NCBI RefSeq assembly: GCF_006483445.1
Contig: NZ_PPPT01000038.1
Coordinates: 1 to 48,074, forward strand
Reading direction: 5' to 3'
Source of the DNA: Bradyrhizobium guangdongense
Lineage (GTDB): Bacteria > Pseudomonadota > Alphaproteobacteria > Rhizobiales > Xanthobacteraceae
Length of the DNA: 48,074 nt
Part shown: positions 17,239-26,631 of the stretch, piece after piece
Numbering within the stretch: position 1 is the stretch's first letter
Layout: every line of letters starts with the position of its first letter
Made by a program: the position numbers and the translations under genes
Notes under the pieces: generated by a model
Seen by the model: the letters and a program-made list of their open reading frames with translations, nothing else
Databases searched by the model: none
Told to the model about the DNA's origin: nothing

Positions 17239-18182
17239 TGGCCGCGGAGACCGGGCACCCAGCGAAGGAGATCATCGCGATCCGACGCGCCGATGGCGAA
17301 AGCCGTACGCTCGCCGCTTCGCTGCCGCGCCTGGTGCTCGAAGCCCGCCGCATCGCCGCCAACGTCATCCACGGCCTGCACGGCCGGCGCCGCGCCGGCT
17401 CCGGCGAGAATTTCTGGCAATACCGCCGCTTCGTCTCGGGCGAGCCGTCGCAGAACGTCGACTGGCGGCGCTCGGCGCGTGACGACCATCTCTATGTCCG
17501 CGAGCTCGAATGGGAAGCCTCGCACACTGTCTGGATCTGGCCCGACCGTTCCCCCTCGATGGCATTCGCCTCGAAGACCGCGCGCGAGTCCAAGCTCGAG
17601 CGTACGCTGATCGTCGCCTTCGCGCTGGCCGAGCTGCTGGTCTCGGGCGGCGAGCGCGTCGGCATTCCCGGCCTGATGGCGCCGACCGCGAGCCGCAGCG
17701 TCATCGACAAGATGGCGCAGGCGATGCTGCATGACGATGCCGACCGGCTGAGCCTGCCGCCCTCCTTCGTGCCGTCGGCGCTGGCCGAGATCATCGTGCT
17801 GTCGGACTTCTGGTCGCCGATCGCGGAGATCAAGACCATGCTCGCAGGGCTCTCCGGATCGGGCGCGCATGGCACGATGGTCCAGGTGGTCGATCCCGCC
17901 GAAGAGAGCTTCCCTTACTCCGGCCGCATCGAGTTCGTCGAGCCCGAGGGTTTTGGCGTGATCACCGCCGGCCGCGCCGAGAGCTGGGCGCAGGATTACA
18001 CCACGCGGCTCGCATTGCATCGCGACCAGATCCGCGCCGAGACCGGCAAGCTCGACTGGCTGTTCACGACGCATGCGACCGACCGCTCGGCCGCCGAGCT
18101 GCTGCTGTTCCTGCATGCCGGCATGCAGGTGAGCAAGTCGGGTGCCCGCACCATGACCGTCAAAGCGGGGCCTGCCGCATGA
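17238..18182 (+). CDS. DUF58 protein with vWA-like MIDAS motif
   Basis: The 314-residue protein has the DUF58 signature FWQYRRFVSGEPSQNVDWRR followed by LYVRELEWE, and a DxSxS metal-site motif, DRSPSM, at 103-108. LSDFWSP further on may supply another metal ligand. DUF58 proteins are the usual partner of MoxR ATPases. The start is ATG 17238, overlapping the moxR stop; a TTG three bases earlier is possible but unnecessary. Its own stop overlaps the next start, so all are translationally coupled. Confidence 0.9.
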
Positions 18183-20998
18183 TGGGCCTGCCGCTCGCCT
18201 TCACCGAACCGCTGCTCCTGATCGGGCTCGTCAGCCTGCCGGTGCTGTGGTGGCTGTTGCGCGTGATGCCGCCGCGGCCGCGCCGCATCGAGTTTCCGCC
18301 GACGAGGCTCTTGTTCGACATCGCGCCCAAGGAAGAGACGCCCTCACGCACGCCGTGGTGGCTGACCTTGCTGCGCCTGCTCGCCGCCGCATTGGTGATC
18401 TTCGCGGCCGCCGGCCCGATCTGGAATCCGCAGACGGGCCTTGCCTCCAGCAAGGCGCCGCTGATGATCATGTTCGACGACGGCTGGAGCGCCGCCGCCA
18501 ACTGGGACTCCAGGATCAAGGCCGCCGACGAGCTGATCGCCAATGCCGACAATGATCGCCGCGCCATCGCGCTGGTGCCGCTCTCGGAGCCGAACCGCGA
18601 CATCACGCTGATGCCGGCGGGCGCCGCCCGCGTTGCGCTGCGGCAGATCACGCCAAAGGCCTATTCTGTCGATCGCGTTGAAACTCTCACCGCGATCGAA
18701 CGTTTCCTCAAGGCAACCGGCGATTGCGAGATCGCCTGGCTGTCTGACGGTGTCGACACCGGCCGCGGCGAGGAATTCGTGCAGGCTCTCGGCAAGACGA
18801 TCGGAGATCGCGGCCTGACGGTGTTCGAGGGCGGCACCGCGTCGCCGCTCGCGCTGGTCGCTGCCGAGAACGCCGCCGCGAAGATGACGGTGAAGGTGCT
18901 GCGCACCGACAGCGGCATCACCGCCGGCACGGTGCGCGCGCTGGACCAGAAGGGCTCGCCGATCGGCGAAGCACGCTACACCTTCGGCCCGCAGGACAAG
19001 GACACCGAAGCTGCCTTCGACCTCCCGGTCGAACTGCGCAACGACATCACCCGGCTCGAAATCGCCGGTGAGCGTTCGGCAGGCGCCGTGCAACTGCTCG
19101 ACAAGCGCTGGCGCCGCCGCGCGATCGGCGTCGTCTCGGGTGCGACCAGCGAGACCGCGCAGCCGCTGCTGGCGCCGACCTTCTACCTCACCCGCGCGCT
19201 GGCGCCGTTTGCCGATGTCCGTCTTGCGGACAAGGGCTCGCCGCAGCAGGGCATCACGCAATTTCTCGACCAGAAGCTGCCGATGATCATCCTCGCCGAT
19301 GTCGGCACCGTGGCGCCTGAGGTGCGCGACCGTCTCAACGCCTGGGTCGACCAGGGCGGCGTGCTGGTGCGCTTCGCAGGTCCGCGCCTCGCGCAGGCCG
19401 AGGACGACCTCGTGCCGGTCAAGCTGCGCAAGGGCGGCCGTACGCTCGGCGGCAGTCTGACCTGGGAGAAGCCGCAGCATCTCGCCAACTTCACGGCCGA
19501 CGGTCCGTTCGCCGGCGTGCCCGTGCCGAAAGACGTCACCGTGAGCCGGCAGGTGCTGGCCGAGCCCAACGCAGCTCTGGCGGCCAAGAGCTGGGCCTCG
19601 CTGGAAGACGGCACACCGCTCGTCACCGGCGAGCATCGCGGCAAGGGCGTGGTCAGCCTGTTCCATGTCAGCGCCGATATGCGCTGGTCCGATCTGCCGA
19701 TGTCCGGCACCTTCGTCGAAATGCTGAGGCGGATTGTCGATATGTCCGGATACACCTCGAAGCCGGGCGCGGGCGTCGCCGGAGAAACCTTCGCCGAGAC
19801 GGTCGCGCCGCTGCACATCCTCGACGGCTTTGGCGCCTTCGGTCCGCCGCCGGCGACCGCCAAGCCGGTGACCGCTGATTATCGCGACCGCGCCACATCA
19901 GAGCATCCGCCCGGCTTCTATGGCCCGGCGGAAGGACCGCTGGCGGTGAACACGCTCGCGGCCGCCGACCGCATCGCGCCGCTCAACACCGCAAGCCTGC
20001 GCGCCCGTCACGCCACCTACACCAATGCCGAGCCGCGCGACTTGCGCGGCTGGCTGCTGTCGACCGCGCTGATGCTGTTCCTGATCGATGCGATCATTGT
20101 CGCCCTGCTCGGCGGCGGTCTCGCAGCCCTGATCCGCCGCCGTGCCGCGCCCGCGGTGCTCGCAATCGGGCTCGCGGTCAGTCTTGCGTTCGCCACGACC
20201 TTCACGCCCTCGCCGGCACGCGCGGACGCGGCCTCCGACGATTTCGCCATGAAGGCGGTGTCTCAGACCCGGCTCGCCTATGTCGTGACCGGCAATGCCG
20301 ACGTCGATTCGATCGTGAAGGCCGGCATGGCCGGCCTGACGCTATTCCTGGCGCAGCGCACCGCGCTCGAGGCCGGCGATCCCGTCGGCGTCGATCCGGC
20401 GCGCGACGAGCTCGCCTTCTTCCCGCTGATCTACTGGCCGATCGTGCCGGGCGCGCCAAAGCCGCCGCAGGACGCCATCAACAAGATCGACGCCTATATG
20501 AAGCAGGGCGGCACTGTCATCTTCGACACCCGCGACGCGATCGAGGCGCCGCCCGGCGACAACGGCGCGGCGCAGACGCCGGCGATGCGGTCGCTGCGCG
20601 AGATCCTGTCCTCGCTCGACGTCCCCGAGCTCGAGCCGGTGCCGCGCGAACACGTGCTGACCAAGACGTTCTATCTGCTGCGCGACTTCCCCGGCCGCTT
20701 CACCTCCGGCCAGACCTGGGTCGAGACCCTGCCGCGCGAGGATGACGACGAGAGCGCGCAGCGCCCGGCGCGCGGCGGCGACGGCGTGTCGCCGATCATC
20801 ATCACCTCCAACGACCTCGCCGGCGCCTGGGCGATCCGCCCCGACGGCCAGCCGATGCTGCCGCTCACCCCGAGCGAACCGCGCCAGCGCGAATTCGCGT
20901 TCCGCGCCGGCGTCAACATCGTGATGTACACGCTGACCGGCAATTACAAGGCGGACCAGGTGCACGCACCGGCGCTGATCGAGCGGTTGGGGCAATAG
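18179..20998 (+). CDS. BatA-like/DUF4159 large membrane protein
   Basis: The 939-residue protein begins with the BatA-type N terminus: a membrane helix (about 8-27), a Pro/Arg linker and a second helix near 62-80 after PSRTPWWLTLLRLLAAAL. A vWA-like region follows, but its metal motif is degenerate, DDGWS at 100-104. A glutamine-amidotransferase-like fold probably occupies the middle (for example IILADVGTVAPEVRDRL). Around 624-675 there are two more membrane helices, the second ending in a signal-peptide-like ARADA. The last 250 residues are the DUF4159 domain (ELAFFPLIYWP, MKQGGTVIFDTRD). The layout suggests two periplasmic modules joined by a membrane hairpin. Confidence 0.88.
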   Translation: MMGLPLAFTEPLLLIGLVSLPVLWWLLRVMPPRPRRIEFPPTRLLFDIAPKEETPSRTPWWLTLLRLLAAALVIFAAAGPIWNPQTGLASSKAPLMIMFDDGWSAAANWDSRIKAADELIANADNDRRAIALVPLSEPNRDITLMPAGAARVALRQITPKAYSVDRVETLTAIERFLKATGDCEIAWLSDGVDTGRGEEFVQALGKTIGDRGLTVFEGGTASPLALVAAENAAAKMTVKVLRTDSGITAGTVRALDQKGSPIGEARYTFGPQDKDTEAAFDLPVELRNDITRLEIAGERSAGAVQLLDKRWRRRAIGVVSGATSETAQPLLAPTFYLTRALAPFADVRLADKGSPQQGITQFLDQKLPMIILADVGTVAPEVRDRLNAWVDQGGVLVRFAGPRLAQAEDDLVPVKLRKGGRTLGGSLTWEKPQHLANFTADGPFAGVPVPKDVTVSRQVLAEPNAALAAKSWASLEDGTPLVTGEHRGKGVVSLFHVSADMRWSDLPMSGTFVEMLRRIVDMSGYTSKPGAGVAGETFAETVAPLHILDGFGAFGPPPATAKPVTADYRDRATSEHPPGFYGPAEGPLAVNTLAAADRIAPLNTASLRARHATYTNAEPRDLRGWLLSTALMLFLIDAIIVALLGGGLAALIRRRAAPAVLAIGLAVSLAFATTFTPSPARADAASDDFAMKAVSQTRLAYVVTGNADVDSIVKAGMAGLTLFLAQRTALEAGDPVGVDPARDELAFFPLIYWPIVPGAPKPPQDAINKIDAYMKQGGTVIFDTRDAIEAPPGDNGAAQTPAMRSLREILSSLDVPELEPVPREHVLTKTFYLLRDFPGRFTSGQTWVETLPREDDDESAQRPARGGDGVSPIIITSNDLAGAWAIRPDGQPMLPLTPSEPRQREFAFRAGVNIVMYTLTGNYKADQVHAPALIERLGQ

Positions 20999-21005
20999 GA
21001 GCGAC

Positions 21006-23069
21006 ATGAATTACGGCATCGCGTTCACGCCGCTTGTCCCCTCGATCGTCCTGTGGATCGGGCTCGGTGCGATCATCGTCATGGCGGTCATCCTGCTGCT
21101 GGCGCGCGCCCGCGGCGCGGCGGTGCGTGTTGCCGCGCTGACGCTGATCCTGCTCGCGCTCGCCAACCCGTCCTTCACCCGCGAGGACCGCGATCCCCTC
21201 ACCTCGGTCGCCGCAATCGTCGTTGACAAGAGCCCGAGCCAGAATTTCGGCAACCGCACCCGCGAGGCGGCGCAAGCGCAGGAAGCGCTCGTCGACACCC
21301 TGAAGAAGATCAAGGGACTCGAGGTCCGCGTCGTCGACGCAGGACAAGCCGATGGCGAGACCGACGGCACCAAGCTGTTCGGTGCGCTGGCCTCGGCGCT
21401 GTCGGACGTCCCGGTCGATCGTGTCGCCGGCGCGTTCCTGATCACCGACGGCCGCGTCCACGACATTCCGGCGAACGCCGCCGGAATCGGCTTCCAGGCA
21501 CCGGTGCATGCGCTGATCACCGGGCAGAAGAACGAACGCGACCGCCGTATCGCGATCACGGCGGCGCCCCGCTTCGGCATCGTCGGCCAGGCCCAGACCA
21601 TCACCTATCGGCTCGACGACCAGGGCGTGACCGGCGAGCGCGCCAAGGTCACGATCCGCCGCGACGGCGAGGTCATCAGCGAGCGCAATCTGTCGAGCGG
21701 CCAGACCTCGAGCGTCGACGTCGACATCAAGCATGCCGGTCCCAACATCGTCGAGATCGAGGCTTCGCCCCTCGATAAGGAGCTGACGCCGGTCAACAAC
21801 CGCGCCGTCGTCGCCATCGATGGCGTGCGCGACAGGCTGCGCGTGCTGCTGGTCTCGGGCGAACCGCATTCGGGCGAACGCACCTGGCGCAACCTCCTGA
21901 AGTCGGATGCCAGCGTCGACCTCGTGCACTTCACGATCCTGCGTCCGCCGGAGAAGCAGGACGGCACGCCGATCAACGAATTGTCGCTGATCGCGTTTCC
22001 GACCCGCGAATTGTTCCAGCAGCGGATCAACGATTTCCAGTTGATCATCTTCGATCGCTACGCCCGCCAGGGCGTGCTGCCGATCCCCTATTTCGAGAAC
22101 ATGGCGCGCTATGTGCGCGCGGGCGGCGCCGTGCTGGTCTCGGCCGGCCCCGACTACGCGTCCAACACCAGCATCTGGCGCACGCCGCTGGATTCGGTGC
22201 TGCCGGCCGAGCCGGTCGGCGTCACCGAAAAGCCGTTCTATGCGCATCTCTCCGACACCGGCAAACGCCATCCCGTCACGCGCGGGCTGGAAGGCTCCGC
22301 CAGCGAGCCGCCGCGCTGGAGCCGCTTCTTCCGTACCGTCGATACGCGCAATGCGACCGTCACGCCCGTGATGACCGGCGCCGATAACAAGCCGCTTCTG
22401 TTCCTGTCGCGCGTCGGCGAGGGACGCGTGGCGCTCTTGCTCTCCGACCACATCTGGCTGTGGGCGCGCGGCTATGAAGGCGGCGGCCCGCATCTCGACC
22501 TCTTGCGGCGGATGTCGCACTGGCTGATGAAGCAGCCGGATCTGGACGAGGAAGCGCTGCGCCTGCAGGTGCAGGGCAAGGACATCGTGGTGGTGCGCCA
22601 GACCATGTCGGACAGCGTGCCGCCGGTGTCGGTGACCTCGCCGTCGGGCGTGACGCACGATCTGACACTGAACGCGGGCGAGCCCGGCGAATGGCGCGCC
22701 AGCCTGCCTGCGAACGAGCTCGGCCTGTGGCAGGCGACCGACGGAACGCTGAAGGCGCTGATCAATGTCGGCCCGACCAATCCGAAGGAATTTTCGGAAG
22801 TGACCTCCACCGTCGAAACCCTGCGGCCGCTGACGCAGGCGACCGGTGGCGACGCGGTGCGGGTCGTCGACGGCTCCAGCGTCGACCTGCCCCGCATCGT
22901 GCCGGTGCGCTCCACCAGCGTCTTCCATGGCGACGGCTGGATGGGGGTGCGGATGCGCGATGCCAGCGTGGTGAAGGGCGTCGGCGTGCTGCCGATCTTC
23001 GCCGGCCTGATCGGACTGTTGCTGCTGCTCGGCGCGTTCGCCGCGACCTGGGTGCGCGAGGGGCGCTAA
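21006..23069 (+). CDS. Membrane protein with vWA-like MIDAS motif, MoxR operon
   Basis: This 687-residue protein has two N-terminal helices (about 11-33 and 39-54) and a C-terminal helix near 660-680. Between them, SVAAIVVDKSPSQ gives a DxSxS metal-site motif at D74, S76 and S78, and AFLITDGRVHD supplies the later TDG strand, so the first part is probably a vWA fold. The middle resembles the amidotransferase-like region of the preceding protein. It lies seven bases after that gene, with TAGGAG as the ribosome site. It is the last member of the MoxR operon; the exact partner relations are inferred. Confidence 0.85.
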   Translation: MNYGIAFTPLVPSIVLWIGLGAIIVMAVILLLARARGAAVRVAALTLILLALANPSFTREDRDPLTSVAAIVVDKSPSQNFGNRTREAAQAQEALVDTLKKIKGLEVRVVDAGQADGETDGTKLFGALASALSDVPVDRVAGAFLITDGRVHDIPANAAGIGFQAPVHALITGQKNERDRRIAITAAPRFGIVGQAQTITYRLDDQGVTGERAKVTIRRDGEVISERNLSSGQTSSVDVDIKHAGPNIVEIEASPLDKELTPVNNRAVVAIDGVRDRLRVLLVSGEPHSGERTWRNLLKSDASVDLVHFTILRPPEKQDGTPINELSLIAFPTRELFQQRINDFQLIIFDRYARQGVLPIPYFENMARYVRAGGAVLVSAGPDYASNTSIWRTPLDSVLPAEPVGVTEKPFYAHLSDTGKRHPVTRGLEGSASEPPRWSRFFRTVDTRNATVTPVMTGADNKPLLFLSRVGEGRVALLLSDHIWLWARGYEGGGPHLDLLRRMSHWLMKQPDLDEEALRLQVQGKDIVVVRQTMSDSVPPVSVTSPSGVTHDLTLNAGEPGEWRASLPANELGLWQATDGTLKALINVGPTNPKEFSEVTSTVETLRPLTQATGGDAVRVVDGSSVDLPRIVPVRSTSVFHGDGWMGVRMRDASVVKGVGVLPIFAGLIGLLLLLGAFAATWVREGR

Positions 23070-23132
23070 ATGCGCCCCGTTGCCCGAACACCACATGCCG
23101 TCCCTGACCTCGACGAGGCTGCCGCACCGCGG

Positions 23133-23161
23133 TTGACACCGCCGTGGCCTTCCGATGTTAT
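23133..23161 (+). promoter_or_regulatory. Sigma-70 promoter of the DUF2946-receptor unit
   Basis: TTGACA at 23133-23138 is a perfect -35. TGTTAT at 23156-23161 lies after a 17-base spacer. An alternative TATAAT at 23159 would need a 20-base spacer. The promoter is 60 bases before the DUF2946 start. Confidence 0.7.
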
Positions 23162-23172
23162 AATGTAACGTC
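23154..23172. promoter_or_regulatory. Zur-like operator overlapping the -10
   Basis: The sequence gatgttataatgtaacgtc is an imperfect palindrome (seven of nine pairs) centred on 23163. It closely resembles the proteobacterial Zur box core TGTTATA-N-TATAACA. Because it covers the -10 element, bound repressor would block RNA polymerase. The genes behind it (DUF2946 protein, ZnuD-like receptor) are of the kind controlled by zinc. Confidence 0.65.
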
Positions 23173-23219
23173 GCATGGGCCGGGGAATTGGGCCCTCGCG
23201 ATGAGGGGTCCGTTTCCAC

Positions 23220-23621
23220 ATGAAGTGGTTCAGGTCGAACGTCAGGCACGGTGCCAGGCTCGCGCTTTTCGCGCTGCTGGTGCAGTTCGCGCTGTCCTTC
23301 GGTCACAGCCACTGGTTCGCGCAGGCGACGCCCCTCCTCCAGGCCTCGCTGCAACAGGCCGACGGCCAGAGCAGCGACGCGACGGCGAACCGCGCCGTCC
23401 TCGACCGGCAATCGCCTGCCAGCCCCGACCGCGACCAGGGCGACGACAATTGCGCGATCTGCGCCGTCGTCTCGATGGCCGGTACAATCGTGTTCGCCAC
23501 ACCGCCGCTGCTCCTGCTGCCGCAGGCGGTCACATTTCTTTACCTGACCACCGACGCCGAATTCGCACATCTGCAAGCGATCGGCACGGCGTTCCAGGCC
23601 CGCGCCCCTCCCCTGTCCTGA
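23220..23621 (+). CDS. DUF2946 family protein with His and Cys pairs
   Basis: The 133-residue protein has a signal or anchor helix (about 12-27) and then FGHSHW with H29 and H31, a Gln/Asp-rich linker, and NCAIC with C78 and C81 before a second hydrophobic stretch. This matches DUF2946-type proteins, often found beside metal-uptake receptors. The paired His and Cys residues could bind a metal ion at the outer face of the inner membrane; that is inference. It lies directly behind the Zur-like promoter and 149 bases before the receptor gene. Confidence 0.78.
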   Translation: MKWFRSNVRHGARLALFALLVQFALSFGHSHWFAQATPLLQASLQQADGQSSDATANRAVLDRQSPASPDRDQGDDNCAICAVVSMAGTIVFATPPLLLLPQAVTFLYLTTDAEFAHLQAIGTAFQARAPPLS

Positions 23622-23770
23622 CGTCCAACGCTTGATCACGCCCGGAGCCCGTTCCGCGTTCGCGCGAAGGATTCCCCGGGAGCAGTTGAAGTCGAATTCC
23701 GCCGCATCGCGGCGGCAGGTCGCCACCCACCAGAGATATTTGCGGTCGGCGCCTGACTGGAATCAGGACA

Positions 23771-26119
23771 ATGACATCCAAATTACGACGCGCGCAGCGT
23801 CTCTCCGGAGCAAGCATGCTCCTGCTCGGTGCTGCCGCCGTGCCGGCCACGGCACAGGACAAGCCCGCGCCGGTCGAATTGCCGGCCGTCTCCGTGACGG
23901 CGCCGAGCCCCATCGTCCGGCGTACCGTGCCCGTACGCACCACGGCGCGGGTGACGCGCGGCGGCACCGCGCACAATCGCGAGCGCGGGCCCGACGTGGC
24001 GGCCGAACCCGTCTCGGCCACGCCGCAGCAGGGTGTGCTGCCTGTCGTGACCAACCAGTTCGCGTCAGTCACCGTGGTGCCGAACGAGGAGATCCGCCGC
24101 GAGGGCGGCGGGCAGCTCGGCGATCTCCTGTTCTCGAAGCCCGGCATCACCGGCTCGAGTTTTGCGCCCGGCGCCTCCAGCCGGCCGATCATCAGGGGTT
24201 TAGACGTCAACCGCGTCGGCATCGTCGAGAACGGCACCAATTCGAACGGCGCCTCCGATCTCGGTGAGGATCATTTCGTGCCGATCGATCCGCTCGCCAC
24301 CAATCAGATCGAAGTGGTGCGCGGTCCCGCCGCGTTACGCTACGGCTCGACCTCGATCGGCGGCGTCGTGAGCGCGACCAACAACCGGATTCCGGATGCG
24401 GTGCCGACCTGCGCCGCGCCGCCGTTCCAAAGCTATGGCATGCCTGCGCCACAGACGACGCCGGGCGCGCCCTGCATCACGGCCGAGACGCGCACCGCGG
24501 TCTCTTCCGTCGATCGCGGCGTCGAGGGCGGCGTGCTGATCGATGCCGGCGCCGGCAATTTCGCGCTCCACGCCGACGCCTATGGCCGCAAAACTTCGGA
24601 CTATGCGATTCCGTCCTATCCCTATCTCGCCGACCATACGCGGCCGGTGAATGGCCGGCAGCCGAACTCGGCGACGCAGTCGGACGGCGGCTCGATCGGC
24701 GGCTCCTACATCTTCCAGGGCGGCTTCATCGGCGCTGCGATCACGCAGAACGACGCGCTCTACCACATCCCCGGCACCGACGGCGCCGACCACAACACGC
24801 GCATCGACGGCCATCAGACCAAGGTCAACATCAAGGGCGAGTATCGTCCCGATGCCTCCGCGATCGACACCATCCGCTTCTGGGCCGGCGCCACCAACTA
24901 CAAGCACAACGAGATCGGCCTTGCCGATCCCGCCGATCCCACCACCGATGGCGTGCGGCAGACCTTCACCAACAAGGAGCAGGAAATCCGCACCGAGGTG
25001 CAGTTGATGCCGTTCAACGCGCGCTTCGCCGAGGTGACGACGGCGATCGGCTTCCAGGCCGGCCATCAGGAACTGACGGCGCCGAGCCCGGACAATCCCG
25101 GTACGCTGTTCAACGGCCTCTGGGACCCCAACAACAACACCCGGGTCGCCGGCTACGCGTTCAACGAGTTCAAGTTTTCGGAGGCGACGCGCGCGCAGAT
25201 CGCGGGCCGCATCGAGCGTGTCGAACTGCACGGCACGACGCCGGATTTTCCGGCGGACTTTTTGCCCAATGGCGCTGCGCAAACCGGCATCACGCGCAAC
25301 CCGTCCTACACGCCGAAGAGCGGCAGCATCGGCCTGCTGCAGGATCTGCCCGGCGGCATGGTCGGCAGCATCACCGCGCAATATGTCGAGCGCGCGCCAA
25401 AACCCGCCGAGCTGTTTTCGCGCGGCGCGCACGATGCAACCGCCACCTTCGATATCGGCAATCCCAACCTGGGAATCGAGACAGCCAAGTCCGTCGAGAT
25501 CGGCTTGCGCAAGGCGACGGGGCCGTTCCGCTTCGAGGCGACCGTGTTCTACACCCGGTTCGACAATTTCATCTATCGCCGCCTCACCGGCGTGATGTGC
25601 GACGATGATTTCGCCTCCTGCGGCGCGCCCGGCGCCGAGCTGAACCAGGCGGTCTATTCGCAGGCCAACGCGAACTTCCGCGGCGGCGAGTTCCAGTCGC
25701 AGCTCGATGTCGGCGCTTTCCATGGCGGCATCTGGGGCATCGAGAACCAGCTCGACGTGGTGCGCGCCACCTTCACCGACGGCACCAACGTGCCGCGCAT
25801 TCCGCCGCTGCGGATGGGCGGCGGCCTGTTCTGGCGCGACGACAACTGGCTGATGCGTGTCAACCTGCTGCACGCCTTCCCGCAGAATAACATCGCCGCG
25901 ATCGCGGAGACGCCGACACCGGGCTACAATCTCTTGAAGGCGGAGGTGAGCTACAAGACCAGGCTCAATCCGAACATGTTCGGCGCGCGCGAGATGATGG
26001 TCGGCCTGGTCGGCAACAACCTGCTCAACGAGAGCATCCGCAACTCGGTGTCCTACACCAAGGACGAGGTGCTGATGCCCGGCATCGGCGTGCGCGCGTT
26101 CGCGAACTTCAAGTTCTAG
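23771..26119 (+). CDS. TonB-dependent outer-membrane receptor, ZnuD-like
   Basis: A signal peptide (1-29, ATAQ) precedes a TonB-box region (LPAVSVTAPSP), a plug with GGGQLGDLLFSKPGITGSSF, RPIIRGLDVNRVGIVENG and VVRGPAALRYGS, and a beta-barrel ending in aromatic F. The barrel motif PAELFSRGAHDATATFDIGN followed by PNLGIETAKS is the phrase typical of the ZnuD family of zinc receptors. The 782-residue length fits. A Cys-containing loop (VPTCAAPP and APCITAET) and a second one (GVMCDDD, SCGAP) may be external. Zinc transport is inferred from similarity and from the Zur-like site upstream. Its stop codon overlaps that of the convergent GNAT gene. Confidence 0.88.
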   Translation: MTSKLRRAQRLSGASMLLLGAAAVPATAQDKPAPVELPAVSVTAPSPIVRRTVPVRTTARVTRGGTAHNRERGPDVAAEPVSATPQQGVLPVVTNQFASVTVVPNEEIRREGGGQLGDLLFSKPGITGSSFAPGASSRPIIRGLDVNRVGIVENGTNSNGASDLGEDHFVPIDPLATNQIEVVRGPAALRYGSTSIGGVVSATNNRIPDAVPTCAAPPFQSYGMPAPQTTPGAPCITAETRTAVSSVDRGVEGGVLIDAGAGNFALHADAYGRKTSDYAIPSYPYLADHTRPVNGRQPNSATQSDGGSIGGSYIFQGGFIGAAITQNDALYHIPGTDGADHNTRIDGHQTKVNIKGEYRPDASAIDTIRFWAGATNYKHNEIGLADPADPTTDGVRQTFTNKEQEIRTEVQLMPFNARFAEVTTAIGFQAGHQELTAPSPDNPGTLFNGLWDPNNNTRVAGYAFNEFKFSEATRAQIAGRIERVELHGTTPDFPADFLPNGAAQTGITRNPSYTPKSGSIGLLQDLPGGMVGSITAQYVERAPKPAELFSRGAHDATATFDIGNPNLGIETAKSVEIGLRKATGPFRFEATVFYTRFDNFIYRRLTGVMCDDDFASCGAPGAELNQAVYSQANANFRGGEFQSQLDVGAFHGGIWGIENQLDVVRATFTDGTNVPRIPPLRMGGGLFWRDDNWLMRVNLLHAFPQNNIAAIAETPTPGYNLLKAEVSYKTRLNPNMFGAREMMVGLVGNNLLNESIRNSVSYTKDEVLMPGIGVRAFANFKF

Positions 26120-26631
26120 CTTCTTGCCTTGCTCCAGTCGGGGCCCACGGGCCCCGACACACCCTCGAAGGCGCCGTCGTTGAGCTCGAACACCAGGACA
26201 CGGCTGGCATCGACCGGCCCAGGCATGGTGACGCGGCCCTTCGGCACCGGCTTGAAGCCGACGCGGCTGTAATAGGGCTCGTCGCCGACCAGCAACACGA
26301 TGGCGTGGCCCTTGGCCTTGGCGTCCTTCAGTGCGCGCTCCATCAGCAGCCGGCCGACGCCGCGGCCGCGGAACGGCGGCTCGACCGTCAGCGGCCCGAG
26401 CAGCAGCGCCGGCGTCTCGCCGATCAGGATCGGCAATTGCCGCACCGATCCCACCAGCAGCGTGCCGATGCGGGCGGTGAAGGACAGTTCGAGGACGTGG
26501 TCGACATGCTCGCGGATGCGGTAGGCACTGAGCACGAAACGGCCAGGGCCGAACGTGCGTTCGTGCAGCCGCTCGATCGCTTGCGCGTCGCCGGCGGCTT
26601 CGGGCAGAATCGTGAGAGAGAGGTCACTCAT
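26116..26631 (-). CDS. GNAT-family N-acetyltransferase
   Basis: The 171-residue protein shows the acetyl-CoA site of the GNAT fold, VEPPFRGRGVGRLLMERAL, preceded by ALLLGPLTV and followed by YYSRVGFKP, a pattern close to YhbS-type enzymes. Substrate is unknown. I start it at ATG 26631, which overlaps the stop of the upstream membrane protein (ATGA); the longer frame to 26724 runs into that gene. The shared CTAG sequence at 26116-26119 provides both its own stop and that of the TonB receptor. Confidence 0.88.
   Translation of the reverse strand: MSDLSLTILPEAAGDAQAIERLHERTFGPGRFVLSAYRIREHVDHVLELSFTARIGTLLVGSVRQLPILIGETPALLLGPLTVEPPFRGRGVGRLLMERALKDAKAKGHAIVLLVGDEPYYSRVGFKPVPKGRVTMPGPVDASRVLVFELNDGAFEGVSGPVGPDWSKARS

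Noticed and set aside
18344..19816. 490-codon minus-strand ORF
   Set aside because: Antisense of the BatA/DUF4159 gene; no recognisable domain.
20913..23726. 937-codon minus-strand ORF
   Set aside because: Antisense of the vWA-like gene and of the DUF2946 gene; composition typical of a shadow frame.
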